DNA of 23,345 bases from Xanthomonas translucens pv. translucens DSM 18974 (GTDB lineage: Bacteria; Pseudomonadota; Gammaproteobacteria; Xanthomonadales; Xanthomonadaceae): NCBI RefSeq assembly GCF_000331775.1, contig NZ_CAPJ01000450.1:1-23345 (forward strand), in the 5' to 3' direction. The notes under the pieces are model-generated. The model saw only the letters and a program-made list of their open reading frames with translations. It had not been told where the DNA came from and searched no databases. Shown piece after piece: positions 15,524-22,278 of this stretch (position 1 is the stretch's first letter; each line of letters opens with the position of its first letter). A program made the translations under genes and the position numbers.

Positions 15524-15961
15524 CTACGATCCTAACGGATATTTCCCGAGATTTGCGCCCCCACGACGACAGCGCGCGCCAATCGCTGAACCGATCAGCG
15601 AGATGCGCGGACAGGGGTCTGGCCGCAGCATATGGCACGCCGGGATCGGCTTGCAGCGCGTACAGATCGTCGAAGACGGCCGCCGCATATCCGACGCCAC
15701 GTCGAACAGGCGGTAGACGCCGGGCGCGAGCATACGCTTGAAACGCTGCTTGCGATCCATCAGGCCGCGCTCGCTGATGCCGTGCTGCGCGCACCATCGG
15801 CGCGGCAACGCGGCACAGAACGCTGCAAGTACGCGCACGGCGTCGCTGCGGTGGCAGCGGCGCATGCGTAGCGCGAGGTGCCGGAATCCAAGCGGCGACC
15901 GGTGGGCAAGCCACCGCGCCAGCAAAACTTCCCTGTGTCCGTGCGGCAACGGATTCGTCAA
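15524..15961 (-). CDS. Doubtful cysteine-rich ORF
   Basis: 145 codons from a TTG at 15961; no ATG or good ribosome site at the start, and the first internal ATG gives about 113 residues. Third positions are mostly G/C from about 15900 to 15580, which argues for coding, but fade toward the end. The translation has a basic middle (GLMDRKQRFKRMLAPGVYRLFDV) and a cysteine cluster CTRC-x5-C-x7-C near the C-terminus that could bind metal. Competing frames on both strands are also open. It could be a real small protein, a decayed gene, or chance; the rest of the 687-bp spacer 15490-16176 holds only the inverted repeat at 16014-16045. Confidence 0.28.
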   Translation of the reverse strand: MTNPLPHGHREVLLARWLAHRSPLGFRHLALRMRRCHRSDAVRVLAAFCAALPRRWCAQHGISERGLMDRKQRFKRMLAPGVYRLFDVASDMRRPSSTICTRCKPIPACHMLRPDPCPRISLIGSAIGARCRRGGANLGKYPLGS

Positions 15962-16013
15962 TATCCGTTCCCAATTCTGGTGTTTTGGTTACTGTGGTCG
16001 GCTCCGCAGAGCG

Positions 16014-16045
16014 GGAAAATTCATCGGCAAATCGCCGGATTTTCC
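16014..16045. promoter_or_regulatory. Nested inverted repeat upstream of the SnoaL-like gene
   Basis: GGAAAAT (16014-16020) and ATTTTCC (16039-16045) are exact inverted arms; inside them CGGC (16024-16027) and GCCG (16033-16036) form a second stem. It lies 132 bp upstream of the 16177 gene. It may be an operator or an RNA hairpin; there is no T-run. Confidence 0.4.
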
Positions 16046-16176
16046 ATTGCCCATGGCCGACCTGGCGCCATGCGCACTGTTAGGCTCGCGGTGCGTCCTG
16101 CAGCCGCCAGTCACTTACGTTTCGGTCACTGGATCCAAGCTGCGATCAAGCCCTTTCCCCCCATGGAGTCATCGAA

Positions 16177-16665
16177 ATGAAAATTCGTCTGTATGCGTCT
16201 CTGCTCGCCTTGCTGCTCGCGTTCCCCGCCGCCTCCGCGTTCGCGCAAACCGCGGTCACCGCCAATCCCAACCATCAGCAGCTGCTGCAGGGATCGGATG
16301 GGCGGACCACGGCGAACAAGCGCCTGGTCTACGACTTCTGGCGCATCGTGTTCGAAGCCGGGCACACCGAGTACGCGCCGATGTACATGGCCCAGGACTA
16401 TATCCAGCACAATCCGAATGTCGCCGACGGCCGCGATGCGTTCCTGCAGTTCCTGACCGCATTCGTCAAACCGCAGCCGATCAAGCCGCGCGTGCAACTG
16501 CCGCTGGTGGCGATCCTTGCCGAGGGCGACTACGTGACCCTGGTGTCGGTACGCACGCTGCCCGATCCCAAGGACGCGACCAAGACCTACACCACCACCT
16601 GGTTCGACATGTTCCGCATCCAGAACGGCAAGATCCAGGAGCATTGGGATGCTGCGACCAAATGA
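16177..16665 (+). CDS. Secreted SnoaL-like / NTF2-superfamily protein
   Basis: 162 residues. The N-terminus has a clear signal peptide (MKIRLYASLLALLLAFPAA, with SAFAQ just before the expected cleavage after Ala-Phe-Ala), so the mature protein is periplasmic. GGAG lies about nine bases upstream of ATG 16177. The mature part matches predicted SnoaL-like aldol-condensation proteins: NKRLVYDFWRIVF, YMAQDYIQHNPNVADGRDAFLQFL with the Tyr-x-Gln-His-Asn pattern, then VTLVSVRTLPDP and FDMFRIQNGKIQEHWDAAT at the end. These small barrels bind hydrophobic ligands and some act as polyketide cyclases; most are uncharacterised, so no substrate is claimed. No obvious operon partner. Confidence 0.88.
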   Translation: MKIRLYASLLALLLAFPAASAFAQTAVTANPNHQQLLQGSDGRTTANKRLVYDFWRIVFEAGHTEYAPMYMAQDYIQHNPNVADGRDAFLQFLTAFVKPQPIKPRVQLPLVAILAEGDYVTLVSVRTLPDPKDATKTYTTTWFDMFRIQNGKIQEHWDAATK

Positions 16666-16680
16666 CCCAGGCCGGGGCGT

Positions 16681-16707
16681 GCCGTAGCGGCGCTGCACCG
16701 CTGCGGC
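16681..16707 (+). terminator. Hairpin after the SnoaL-like gene
   Basis: GCCGTAGCGG and CCGCTGCGGC form a 10-bp stem with one wobble pair and a 7-nt loop, 15 bp past the stop codon. No T-run follows, so it is either a weak terminator or an mRNA 3'-end stabiliser. Confidence 0.4.
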
Positions 16708-16806
16708 CTGCTCGACATGCCGGCTGGGCATGGGGAGGCTAGACTCGCAGACGCCGATCGCGGCCGATGGTCGCGCGCGGCTCCCTCCCTAGCCGACATC
16801 GCCGCC

Positions 16807-17586
16807 ATGCCCTTGCTCGAACGTCCGACGCATCGCCTGCATTACCGCATCGACGGCAGCGAAGGCCGTCCATGGCTGACATTCTGCAATTCGCTCGGCA
16901 CCGATCTGCACATGTGGGACGCGCAGATCGACGCGCTGGCACCGTACTACCGGGTGCTGCGCTACGACCGCCGCGGCCACGGCGCCTCGAACGCGGCGCC
17001 GGGACCGTATCGGATCGAGGACCTGGCCGGCGATGTACTGGCGTTGCTCGATGCGCTGTCGGTGGAGCGCACCCATTTCTGCGGGCTGTCGATCGGTGGG
17101 CTGACCGGGCAGTGGCTGGGCATCCACGCCGGCGCGCGCCTGCACACACTCACCGTGTGTGCCACCGCGGCCAGGATCGGTACCGAGGATGGCTGGCAGG
17201 CGCGCATCGCGCAGGTGCAGGCCGACGGACTGGCACCGCTGCTCGCCGGCACCCGCGAGCGCTGGTTCACCCCGGCCTTCGTCGAGATGCAGCCGGCAAC
17301 GGTCGAGGCGATCCTGGCGCGCTTGCTGAGCACCGATGCGCAGGCCTATGCAGCCTGCTGCGCAGCCGTGGCCAGTGCCGACTTCCGTGGCGTCCTGGGC
17401 GAGATCGCCACGCCGCTGCTGGCGCTGGCCGGACACGACGATCCCGTCTGCCCGCCTGCCGATCTGCAGGCGATCGCCACGCAGGCGGCGCGCGGCAGCT
17501 TCGCCCAGGTGCATGGCCGGCATCTGTGCAATGTGGAATCGCCGCACGCCTTCAACGACGCGCTGCTGCGCTTCCTGTTGCAATAG
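16807..17586 (+). CDS. pcaD: 3-oxoadipate enol-lactonase-like alpha/beta hydrolase
   Basis: 259 residues from ATG 16807; the open frame upstream shows no family resemblance. The sequence follows PcaD closely: LHYRIDG, LTFCNSLGTDLHMWDAQ, RYDRRGHGAS (52-61), nucleophile Ser95 in CGLSIGG, acid in AGHDDPVCPP, and the histidine in GRHLCNVESPHAFN. PcaD hydrolyses 3-oxoadipate enol-lactone to 3-oxoadipate in the beta-ketoadipate route for aromatic compounds. No other pca gene is in the window, so this is either a second, isolated copy or a paralogue with another lactone or ester as substrate. It converges on the reductase pair. No signal peptide. Confidence 0.82.
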   Translation: MPLLERPTHRLHYRIDGSEGRPWLTFCNSLGTDLHMWDAQIDALAPYYRVLRYDRRGHGASNAAPGPYRIEDLAGDVLALLDALSVERTHFCGLSIGGLTGQWLGIHAGARLHTLTVCATAARIGTEDGWQARIAQVQADGLAPLLAGTRERWFTPAFVEMQPATVEAILARLLSTDAQAYAACCAAVASADFRGVLGEIATPLLALAGHDDPVCPPADLQAIATQAARGSFAQVHGRHLCNVESPHAFNDALLRFLLQ

Positions 17587-17626
17587 CCGTGCAGACACGG
17601 CCGCTGTGTGATCGCGACCACGCAGC
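17586..17626. terminator. Two consecutive hairpins between convergent genes
   Basis: GCCGTG-CAGA-CACGGC (17586-17601) overlaps the last base of the pcaD stop, and GCTGTGTG-8-CACGCAGC (17603-17626, one wobble) follows at once. The spacer separates convergent pcaD and the minus-strand reductase. No T-runs; probable but unproven transcript ends in both directions. Confidence 0.4.
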
Positions 17627-17636
17627 GCCGGTTCGC

Positions 17637-17657
17637 CAATCCCGACTCCTAATCCTG
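17637..17657. repeat. Degenerate heptad repeat
   Basis: CAATCCC, GACTCCT, AATCCTG: three degenerate 7-mers equal to the complementary strand of the GGGAATC heptads at 1411-1445, ending just before the reductase stop codon. Confidence 0.45.
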
Positions 17658-17660
17658 GCG

Positions 17661-18695
17661 CTAGTCCAGCTGCACCACCAGCTTGCCGAAGTTGCCGCCG
17701 CCGAGCATGTCGATGAAGGCCTGCGGCGCGTTCTCCAACCCGTGCACGACGTGTTCGCGGTAGCGCACGTGGCCGTCGGCCAGCCATGCGCCCATCTCGC
17801 GCAGGAACTCGGGATAGAGTTTGACGAAATCGCCGACGATGAAGCCGCGCAGGGTCAGCCGCTGGCGCAGCACCTGGCCCATCAGCGCCGGCAGGCGGTC
17901 CGGCCCCGGCGGCAGTTCGCCCTTGTTGTTGTAGGTGGCGACGGTGCCGCACACCGGCACCCGCGCGAAATCGTTGAGCAGCGGCAGCACCGCATCGAAC
18001 ACGTGGCCGCCGACGTTCTCGAAGTACACGTCGATGCCGTCTGTCGCGGCGGCACGCAGTTGCTCGGCGAAGTCCGCAGCGCGATGGTCCAGCGCCACGT
18101 CCAGGCCCAATTCCTCGCGCAGGTAGCGGCATTTCTCGGCGCCACCGGCGATGGCGATCACCTTCGCCCCGCGCAGCCTGGCGATCTGCGCCACGCTGGC
18201 GCCGACCGGGCCGGTGGCGGCGGCGACCGCCACGGTTTCGCCGCTCTGCGGCTTGCCGATCTCGTGCAGGCCGGCATAGGCGGTGAAACCGGGCATGCCG
18301 TACACGCCGAGCGCGGTACTCGGCGGCAACGGCGAGTGCGGATCGAGCTTGCGCCGCAGGCCGGCGCCATCGGCCACCAGATGCGTCTGCCAACCGCCGC
18401 TCTGCACCAGCACCAGGTCGCCGGGCTTGAGGTCGGGATGGTGCGATTCCAGCACTTCGGCGACGGTGCTGCCGACCATCACCTCGCCCAACTGCACCGG
18501 CGGCGCGTACGAGGGCGCATCGCTCATGCGCCCGCGCATGTACGGATCCAGCGACAACCAGCGGTTGCGCAGCAGCACCTGGCCGGGACCGGGCGCGGCC
18601 AGCGGTGCTTGTTCGATGCGGAAATTCTGCGCGGTCGGCGCGCCCTGCGGACGCGAGGCGAGGACCACGCGGGTGGTATGGGAAGCGGTGCTCAT
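17661..18695 (-). CDS. NADP-dependent medium-chain reductase, CurA-like
   Basis: 344 residues. A zinc-free medium-chain dehydrogenase/reductase of the leukotriene-B4-dehydrogenase/curcumin-reductase group: NRWLSLDPYMRGRM (about 44-57) is the group signature, VLVQSGGWQTH follows, and the nucleotide fold is seen in AAATGPVGASVAQIARLRGAKV (about 156-177) with DVYFENVGGHVFD and the C-terminal FGKLVVQLD. Such enzymes reduce alpha,beta-unsaturated ketones or aldehydes with NADPH. The ATG overlaps the stop of the upstream aldo/keto reductase (ATGA), so the two are translationally coupled and may share a role in carbonyl detoxification. Cytoplasmic. Confidence 0.93.
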   Translation of the reverse strand: MSTASHTTRVVLASRPQGAPTAQNFRIEQAPLAAPGPGQVLLRNRWLSLDPYMRGRMSDAPSYAPPVQLGEVMVGSTVAEVLESHHPDLKPGDLVLVQSGGWQTHLVADGAGLRRKLDPHSPLPPSTALGVYGMPGFTAYAGLHEIGKPQSGETVAVAAATGPVGASVAQIARLRGAKVIAIAGGAEKCRYLREELGLDVALDHRAADFAEQLRAAATDGIDVYFENVGGHVFDAVLPLLNDFARVPVCGTVATYNNKGELPPGPDRLPALMGQVLRQRLTLRGFIVGDFVKLYPEFLREMGAWLADGHVRYREHVVHGLENAPQAFIDMLGGGNFGKLVVQLD

Positions 18696-19651
18696 ACGGG
18701 TTCCTTGCTGGCGGTATCCAGTTGCGCGAGATCGTCGGCCGACAGCGCCAGGCGCGCGGCGGCCAGCAGCTGCTGCAACTGTTCGAGGCTGGTGGCACTG
18801 GCGATCGGCGCGGCGATGCCGGGGCGCGCGATCAGCCACGCCAGGGCGACCTGTGTGGGTGTGGCCGAATGCTTGCTGGCGATGTCGTCGAGCGCGGCCA
18901 GAATGCGCAGGCCGCGCGCATTGAGGTAACGCGCGATCACGCTGTCGCCGCGCGCCTGGCTCTTCGCCGCATCGGCAGGACTGCGGTACTTGCCGCTGAG
19001 GAAGCCGCGCGCCAGCGCGTAGTAGCACAGCGTGCCCAGGCCCTGCTCGCGCACCAGCGGTTCCAGGCCGTCTTCGTAGCCGGCGCGGTCGTACAGGTTG
19101 TACTCGGGCTGCAAGGTCTCGTAGCGCGGCAAACCATACTGCGCGGACACCTTCAGCGCCTCGGCCAGGCGTTCGGCGCTGTAGTTGGAGGCGCCGATCG
19201 CGCGCACCTTGCCTTGCTCGATCAGCCGCCCGAACGCGGCCAGCGAGGCTTCCAGCGGCACCGACTCGTCGTCCTCGTGCGCCTGGTACAGATCGATCAC
19301 GTCGGTCTGCAGGCGCTGCAGCGATTCGTCCACCGCCGCGGCGATATTGTCGGCGGACAGGCCCGGGCGTTCGGCCCACTTGCCGACCTTGGTCGCGATC
19401 AGCACCTTGTCGCGCTTGCCGCTGCGCTTGAGCCACTGGCCGATGATGGTTTCCGACTCGCCGCCGCGGTTGCCGGGCACCCAGGCCGCATAGGCATCGG
19501 CGGTGTCGATCAAGTTGAAGCCCGCTTCGACGAAGGCGTCGAGCAAGGCGAAGGAGGTCTTGGCGTCGGCACTCCAGCCGAACACATTGCCGCCGAAGGC
19601 GAGCGGCGCCGCGTGCAGGCCGGATCGGCCGAGTTCGCGCGTGTGCAGCAT
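18692..19651 (-). CDS. Aldo/keto reductase
   Basis: 319 residues; GGAG eight bases before ATG 19651. The complete catalytic tetrad of the superfamily is visible: Asp49 and Tyr54 in DTADAY, Lys88 in ATKVGK, His125 in YQAHEDD. The barrel continues with GASNYSAERL, QPEYNLYDR and the NADPH-binding end PIASATSLEQLQQLL. It reduces aldehydes or ketones with NADPH in the cytoplasm; the group with LGRSGL at the N-terminus is close to YajO/Tas-type enzymes. The 3' end overlaps the CurA-like start by 4 bp. It is divergent from the methyltransferase gene across a 176-bp spacer. Confidence 0.94.
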   Translation of the reverse strand: MLHTRELGRSGLHAAPLAFGGNVFGWSADAKTSFALLDAFVEAGFNLIDTADAYAAWVPGNRGGESETIIGQWLKRSGKRDKVLIATKVGKWAERPGLSADNIAAAVDESLQRLQTDVIDLYQAHEDDESVPLEASLAAFGRLIEQGKVRAIGASNYSAERLAEALKVSAQYGLPRYETLQPEYNLYDRAGYEDGLEPLVREQGLGTLCYYALARGFLSGKYRSPADAAKSQARGDSVIARYLNARGLRILAALDDIASKHSATPTQVALAWLIARPGIAAPIASATSLEQLQQLLAAARLALSADDLAQLDTASKEPV

Positions 19652-19745
19652 GGGGAACGCTCCGCTGTGGGAAGGGCGACAGGATAGTCGTCCAAGGTTT
19701 CGGTATCGGGGCGATGGTCGCGAAAACAGCGTTCCGTTTGCGTGA

Positions 19746-19761
19746 TTCGCGCTAACGCGAA
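19746..19761. promoter_or_regulatory. Inverted repeat in divergent promoter region
   Basis: TTCGCG-CTAA-CGCGAA is a perfect inverted repeat (6-bp arms, 4-bp spacer) midway between the divergent reductase operon and methyltransferase gene. It sits just upstream of the candidate promoter at 19769-19797, a placing suited to an activator or repressor site. Confidence 0.4.
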
Positions 19762-19768
19762 GACAACA

Positions 19769-19797
19769 TTCTGGGGCGCGGACATGCATGCTAGGCT
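19769..19797 (+). promoter_or_regulatory. Candidate promoter of the methyltransferase gene
   Basis: TTCTGG, 17 bp, TAGGCT, with TG one base upstream of the -10 (extended -10). A start about 24-25 bases before the ATG at 19828 would follow. Match to consensus is moderate. Confidence 0.35.
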
Positions 19798-19827
19798 GGC
19801 CTCACATCGATAACGGACGTAGACGCC

Positions 19828-20685
19828 ATGAGCCTTCGCACCACGCTTGCCTGCGCTTGTACCCTCGCCATTGCCGCGACGCTGGCGATCCCGGCCGCAC
19901 AGGCGATCAAGCCTGCCGACAGCGCCAGCTTGCCCGCGCCGGATGCAGCCTTGCAGACCGCCATCGACGGCAGCTGGCGCGACCGCGTCTACGTCGAGCG
20001 CGACGCCTATCGCCACCCCGGGCAGACCCTGGCGTTCTTCGGCATCAAGCCGACCCAGACGGTGATCGAGATCACTCCAGGCGGCGGCTGGTATGCGGAA
20101 ATCCTGGCGCCGTATCTGCGCGAGAGCGGCCAGTACATCGCCGCGGTGGTCGATCCGACCGCAGTGCCGGAAGGGCGCGGCCGCGACTATCAACAGAAAG
20201 CGCGCGCGACGCTGGAGCAGAAGTTCGCCGCCGCGCCGGCGCAATACGACCGCGCCAAGCTGGTGGCGTATTCGCCGACCGCGCCGGTGTTCGGTCCGGC
20301 TGGCTCGGCCGATCTGGTGCTGACTTTCCGCAACGTGCACAACTGGCGCATGTCCGGTCAGGCCGAGGGCATGTTCAAGGGCTTCTACGCGGTGCTCAAG
20401 CCCGGCGGCGTGCTCGGCGTGGTCGAGCACCGTGCCAAGGCCGACGTGCCGGCCGACGACAAGAGCGGCTACGTCGGCCAGGCGCAGGTGATCGCGATGG
20501 CCGAGGCGGCCGGCTTCAAGCTGGCCGGCAAGAGCGAGCTCAACGCCAATCCGCGCGACACCAAGGATTATCCGGGCGGCGTGTGGGCGCTGCCGCCGAG
20601 CAACGACCATGCTGCCGCCGACGACGCCAAGTACAAGGCGATCGGCGAGAGCGACCGGATGACGCTGAAGTTCGTCAAGCGCTGA
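19828..20685 (+). CDS. Exported class I SAM-methyltransferase-like protein
   Basis: 285 residues. An N-terminal signal peptide (MSLRTTLACACTLAIAATLA then IPAAQA) predicts export. The mature part has a Rossmann methyltransferase layout: VIEITPGGGWYAEILAPYL (motif I, about 78-96), IAAVVDPTAV, ADLVLTFRNVHNW (motif IV-like, about 166-178), and FKGFYAVLKPGGVLGVVEHR. This is the COG4798 type as I remember it. It is odd that a SAM-dependent fold should be periplasmic, since SAM is cytoplasmic; it may bind another ligand or act before export. GGACG precedes the ATG. It ends 114 bp before rluE. Confidence 0.88.
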   Translation: MSLRTTLACACTLAIAATLAIPAAQAIKPADSASLPAPDAALQTAIDGSWRDRVYVERDAYRHPGQTLAFFGIKPTQTVIEITPGGGWYAEILAPYLRESGQYIAAVVDPTAVPEGRGRDYQQKARATLEQKFAAAPAQYDRAKLVAYSPTAPVFGPAGSADLVLTFRNVHNWRMSGQAEGMFKGFYAVLKPGGVLGVVEHRAKADVPADDKSGYVGQAQVIAMAEAAGFKLAGKSELNANPRDTKDYPGGVWALPPSNDHAAADDAKYKAIGESDRMTLKFVKR

Positions 20686-20764
20686 GAACGGCCGGCGCGG
20701 GTAGCGGGAAAGGGAAACCGGCGTGGGAGAATCACCCGCGTCGCGCGCGCCGTCGATGCGTGGC

Positions 20765-20792
20765 CAATCCCGAATCCCTTTTCCCCAATCTC
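20765..20792. repeat. Heptad tandem repeat before rluE
   Basis: CAATCCC, GAATCCC, TTTTCCC, CAATCTC: four 7-mers, the complement of the GGGAATC type at 1411-1445. The array ends 8 bp before the rluE start codon and so occupies the place of its ribosome site, which otherwise is not visible. Confidence 0.6.
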
Positions 20793-20799
20793 CGCTTCC

Positions 20800-21336
20800 A
20801 TGCTGATCGCGTTCAACAAGCCGTTCAATGTGCTTTGCCAGTTCACCGATCGCAGCGACCCGCCGCGGCGCACGCTGGCCGGGTTCGGCCTGCCCGCCGA
20901 CGTGTACGCGGCGGGGCGGCTGGACTATGACAGCGAAGGCCTGCTGCTGCTCACCGACGATGGCGCGCTGGCGCACCGCTACACCGATCCGCGGCACAAG
21001 CAACCGAAGACGTACTGGGTGCAGGTGGAAGGCGTGCCGCAGCCGGAGCAACTGCAGCGGCTGCGCGATGGCGTGGTATTGAACGACGGACCGACCGTGC
21101 CGGCGCAGGCCAGCGTGCTGGAGACGGCGCCGGACCTGTGGCCGCGCGACCCGCCGGTGCGCTTCCGCAAGACGGTGCCCGATGCCTGGCTGCAGATCGT
21201 GCTGCGCGAAGGGCGCAATCGCCAGGTGCGGCGCATGACGGCCGCGGTCGGCTTGCCGACCTTGCGCCTGGTCCGCGCGGCGATCGGCACGCACCGGCTG
21301 GAGGGGTTGGCGCCGGGCGCGTGGCGGGCGCTGTAG
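20800..21336 (+). CDS. rluE: 23S rRNA pseudouridine synthase E
   Basis: 178 residues, the usual size of RluE, which lacks the S4 domain of its RsuA relatives. It converts U2457 of 23S rRNA (E. coli numbering) to pseudouridine. Conserved blocks are FNKPFNVLCQFTD at the N-terminus, AAGRLDYDSEGLLLLT with the catalytic Asp (Asp42), KTYWVQVEGVP, LNDGPTVPA and REGRNRQVRRMTAAVGLPTLRL near the end. Alignment by eye with E. coli RluE is close over the whole length. No Shine-Dalgarno is evident because a heptad repeat fills the leader. It is followed by a REP cluster. Confidence 0.95.
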   Translation: MLIAFNKPFNVLCQFTDRSDPPRRTLAGFGLPADVYAAGRLDYDSEGLLLLTDDGALAHRYTDPRHKQPKTYWVQVEGVPQPEQLQRLRDGVVLNDGPTVPAQASVLETAPDLWPRDPPVRFRKTVPDAWLQIVLREGRNRQVRRMTAAVGLPTLRLVRAAIGTHRLEGLAPGAWRAL

Positions 21337-21355
21337 CGCCAGACGCAACGCCCTT

Positions 21356-21654
21356 GTAGGAGTAACTGTCTTCAGCCGCGATGAGCGGAGTGGTGATGAA
21401 TTTTCCGAACTGGCATGCAGTCGGCACTGAAGTCCCTCCCACAAGCGGCCTCGCCGCTGCGAGGTGCCGGTGGAATCCTTATGGCAGCTGCTGCAGTCGC
21501 GACGCGCGTAGCGGCGGGCCTTCCGGCTTCGGAAGTTGCCGCGGCTGAAGTTGCTCCTACAGTGCACCCAGCAGGCGATCCGCAGGCGGTGTACGAGCAA
21601 CTTCAGCCGTGACGCTTTTACCGATTGATCTGTCGCGGCTGAAGCCGCTCCTAC
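21356..21654. repeat. Cluster of GTAG-type REP elements
   Basis: Four copies of a 23-bp element with consensus near GTAGGAGCGGCTTCAGCCGC plus GAC lie in alternating orientation: forward and degenerate at 21356-21381, reverse at 21538-21560, forward at 21591-21613, reverse at 21632-21654. The last copy has an internal GCGGCT/AGCCGC stem, and facing copies can form larger hairpins. The GTAG head recalls the SMAG/REP elements of Stenotrophomonas, mobilised by RAYT transposases; no RAYT gene is in the window. The 437-bp stretch from rluE to 21773 holds nothing else but the terminator. Confidence 0.8.
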
Positions 21655-21685
21655 AGAAGCGGGACTGTGCATCGAGGCTGTGCGC

Positions 21686-21727
21686 AAAAAAATAGCGGCC
21701 GGAGACATCGTCCCGGCCGCTGTTTTT
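21686..21727. terminator. Bidirectional Rho-independent terminator
   Basis: AGCGGCCGG (21694-21702) pairs with CCGGCCGCT (21713-21721); the loop can extend the stem by GAC/GTC with one bulge. Seven A (21686-21692) on one side and six T (21723-21728) on the other give a U-run on both strands. It ends the minus-strand gene 21774-22175 and could stop read-through from rluE. Confidence 0.9.
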
Positions 21728-21773
21728 TGGTGCATCGCTGTCGTCGCTGTCGCCAGCGACGCCGCCGCAATGC

Positions 21774-22175
21774 TTATTCTTCGGTGGTGTCCTGCGCGGC
21801 CGTGGCACGGCGCGAGGTGCGTGCAGCCGAACGGCGGGCACCGGCATTGCCGCGCTTGCTAGCTTCGATGCGCTGCGAATCGCCTTCGATCGGCGCGCTC
21901 CTGTCGCGCTGGCGCTTGCGGTAGATCGCATAGCCGAGCAGGCCCACGCCTACCGCGGCGGCCGCGATCGCGATGACCGGATTGCGCCGTACCGCGGTCC
22001 GCGCGACCCTGGTACCGGACTTCACCGCACCCAGCGCCGCACCGGTCTTGAGCGCGCCCATGGCCGCGCCGGAGTGCAACCACTTGTTGGCCTGCGGCCC
22101 GATGTGACGGAGGCTGTCGCCAGCATGGCTGGCGAGATCCAGTGCGCGATCGGTGATGATGGTGAGCTTGCTCAT
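21774..22175 (-). CDS. Small single-pass membrane protein, unknown family
   Basis: 133 residues; AGGGA seven bases before ATG 22175 fixes the start inside a longer frame. The N-terminal third (MSKLTIITDRALDLASHAGD) is helical; a Gly/Ala-rich stretch (36-54) follows, then a membrane helix at about 66-85 (PVIAIAAAAVGVGLLGYAIY) flanked by RR and RKRQRDR. The tail is Arg/Ala/Ser/Thr-rich and probably disordered. The layout, helices then one C-terminal-half TM, resembles YqjD/ElaB (DUF883) inner-membrane proteins, which can tether ribosomes in stationary phase, but I see no firm match. It has its own terminator, so is likely monocistronic. Confidence 0.75.
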   Translation of the reverse strand: MSKLTIITDRALDLASHAGDSLRHIGPQANKWLHSGAAMGALKTGAALGAVKSGTRVARTAVRRNPVIAIAAAAVGVGLLGYAIYRKRQRDRSAPIEGDSQRIEASKRGNAGARRSAARTSRRATAAQDTTEE

Positions 22176-22278
22176 GGGGGCGTCCCTACTGGCAGGAATA
22201 AGAGACGCAGTGTCCCCTGGACACCGTATAGACCGCGTTAGCGCGGCGCTGTGGAATCGTCTGCCGGCTGAATGCGCA

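Noticed and set aside
16789..18798. 669-codon minus-strand frame spanning pcaD and the reductases
   Set aside because: It reads out of phase with the CurA-like and aldo/keto reductases and antisense to pcaD, all of which are well recognised.
21356..21654. CRISPR array in the repeat cluster
   Set aside because: Only four copies, alternating orientation, irregular spacing and no cas genes; fits REP elements.
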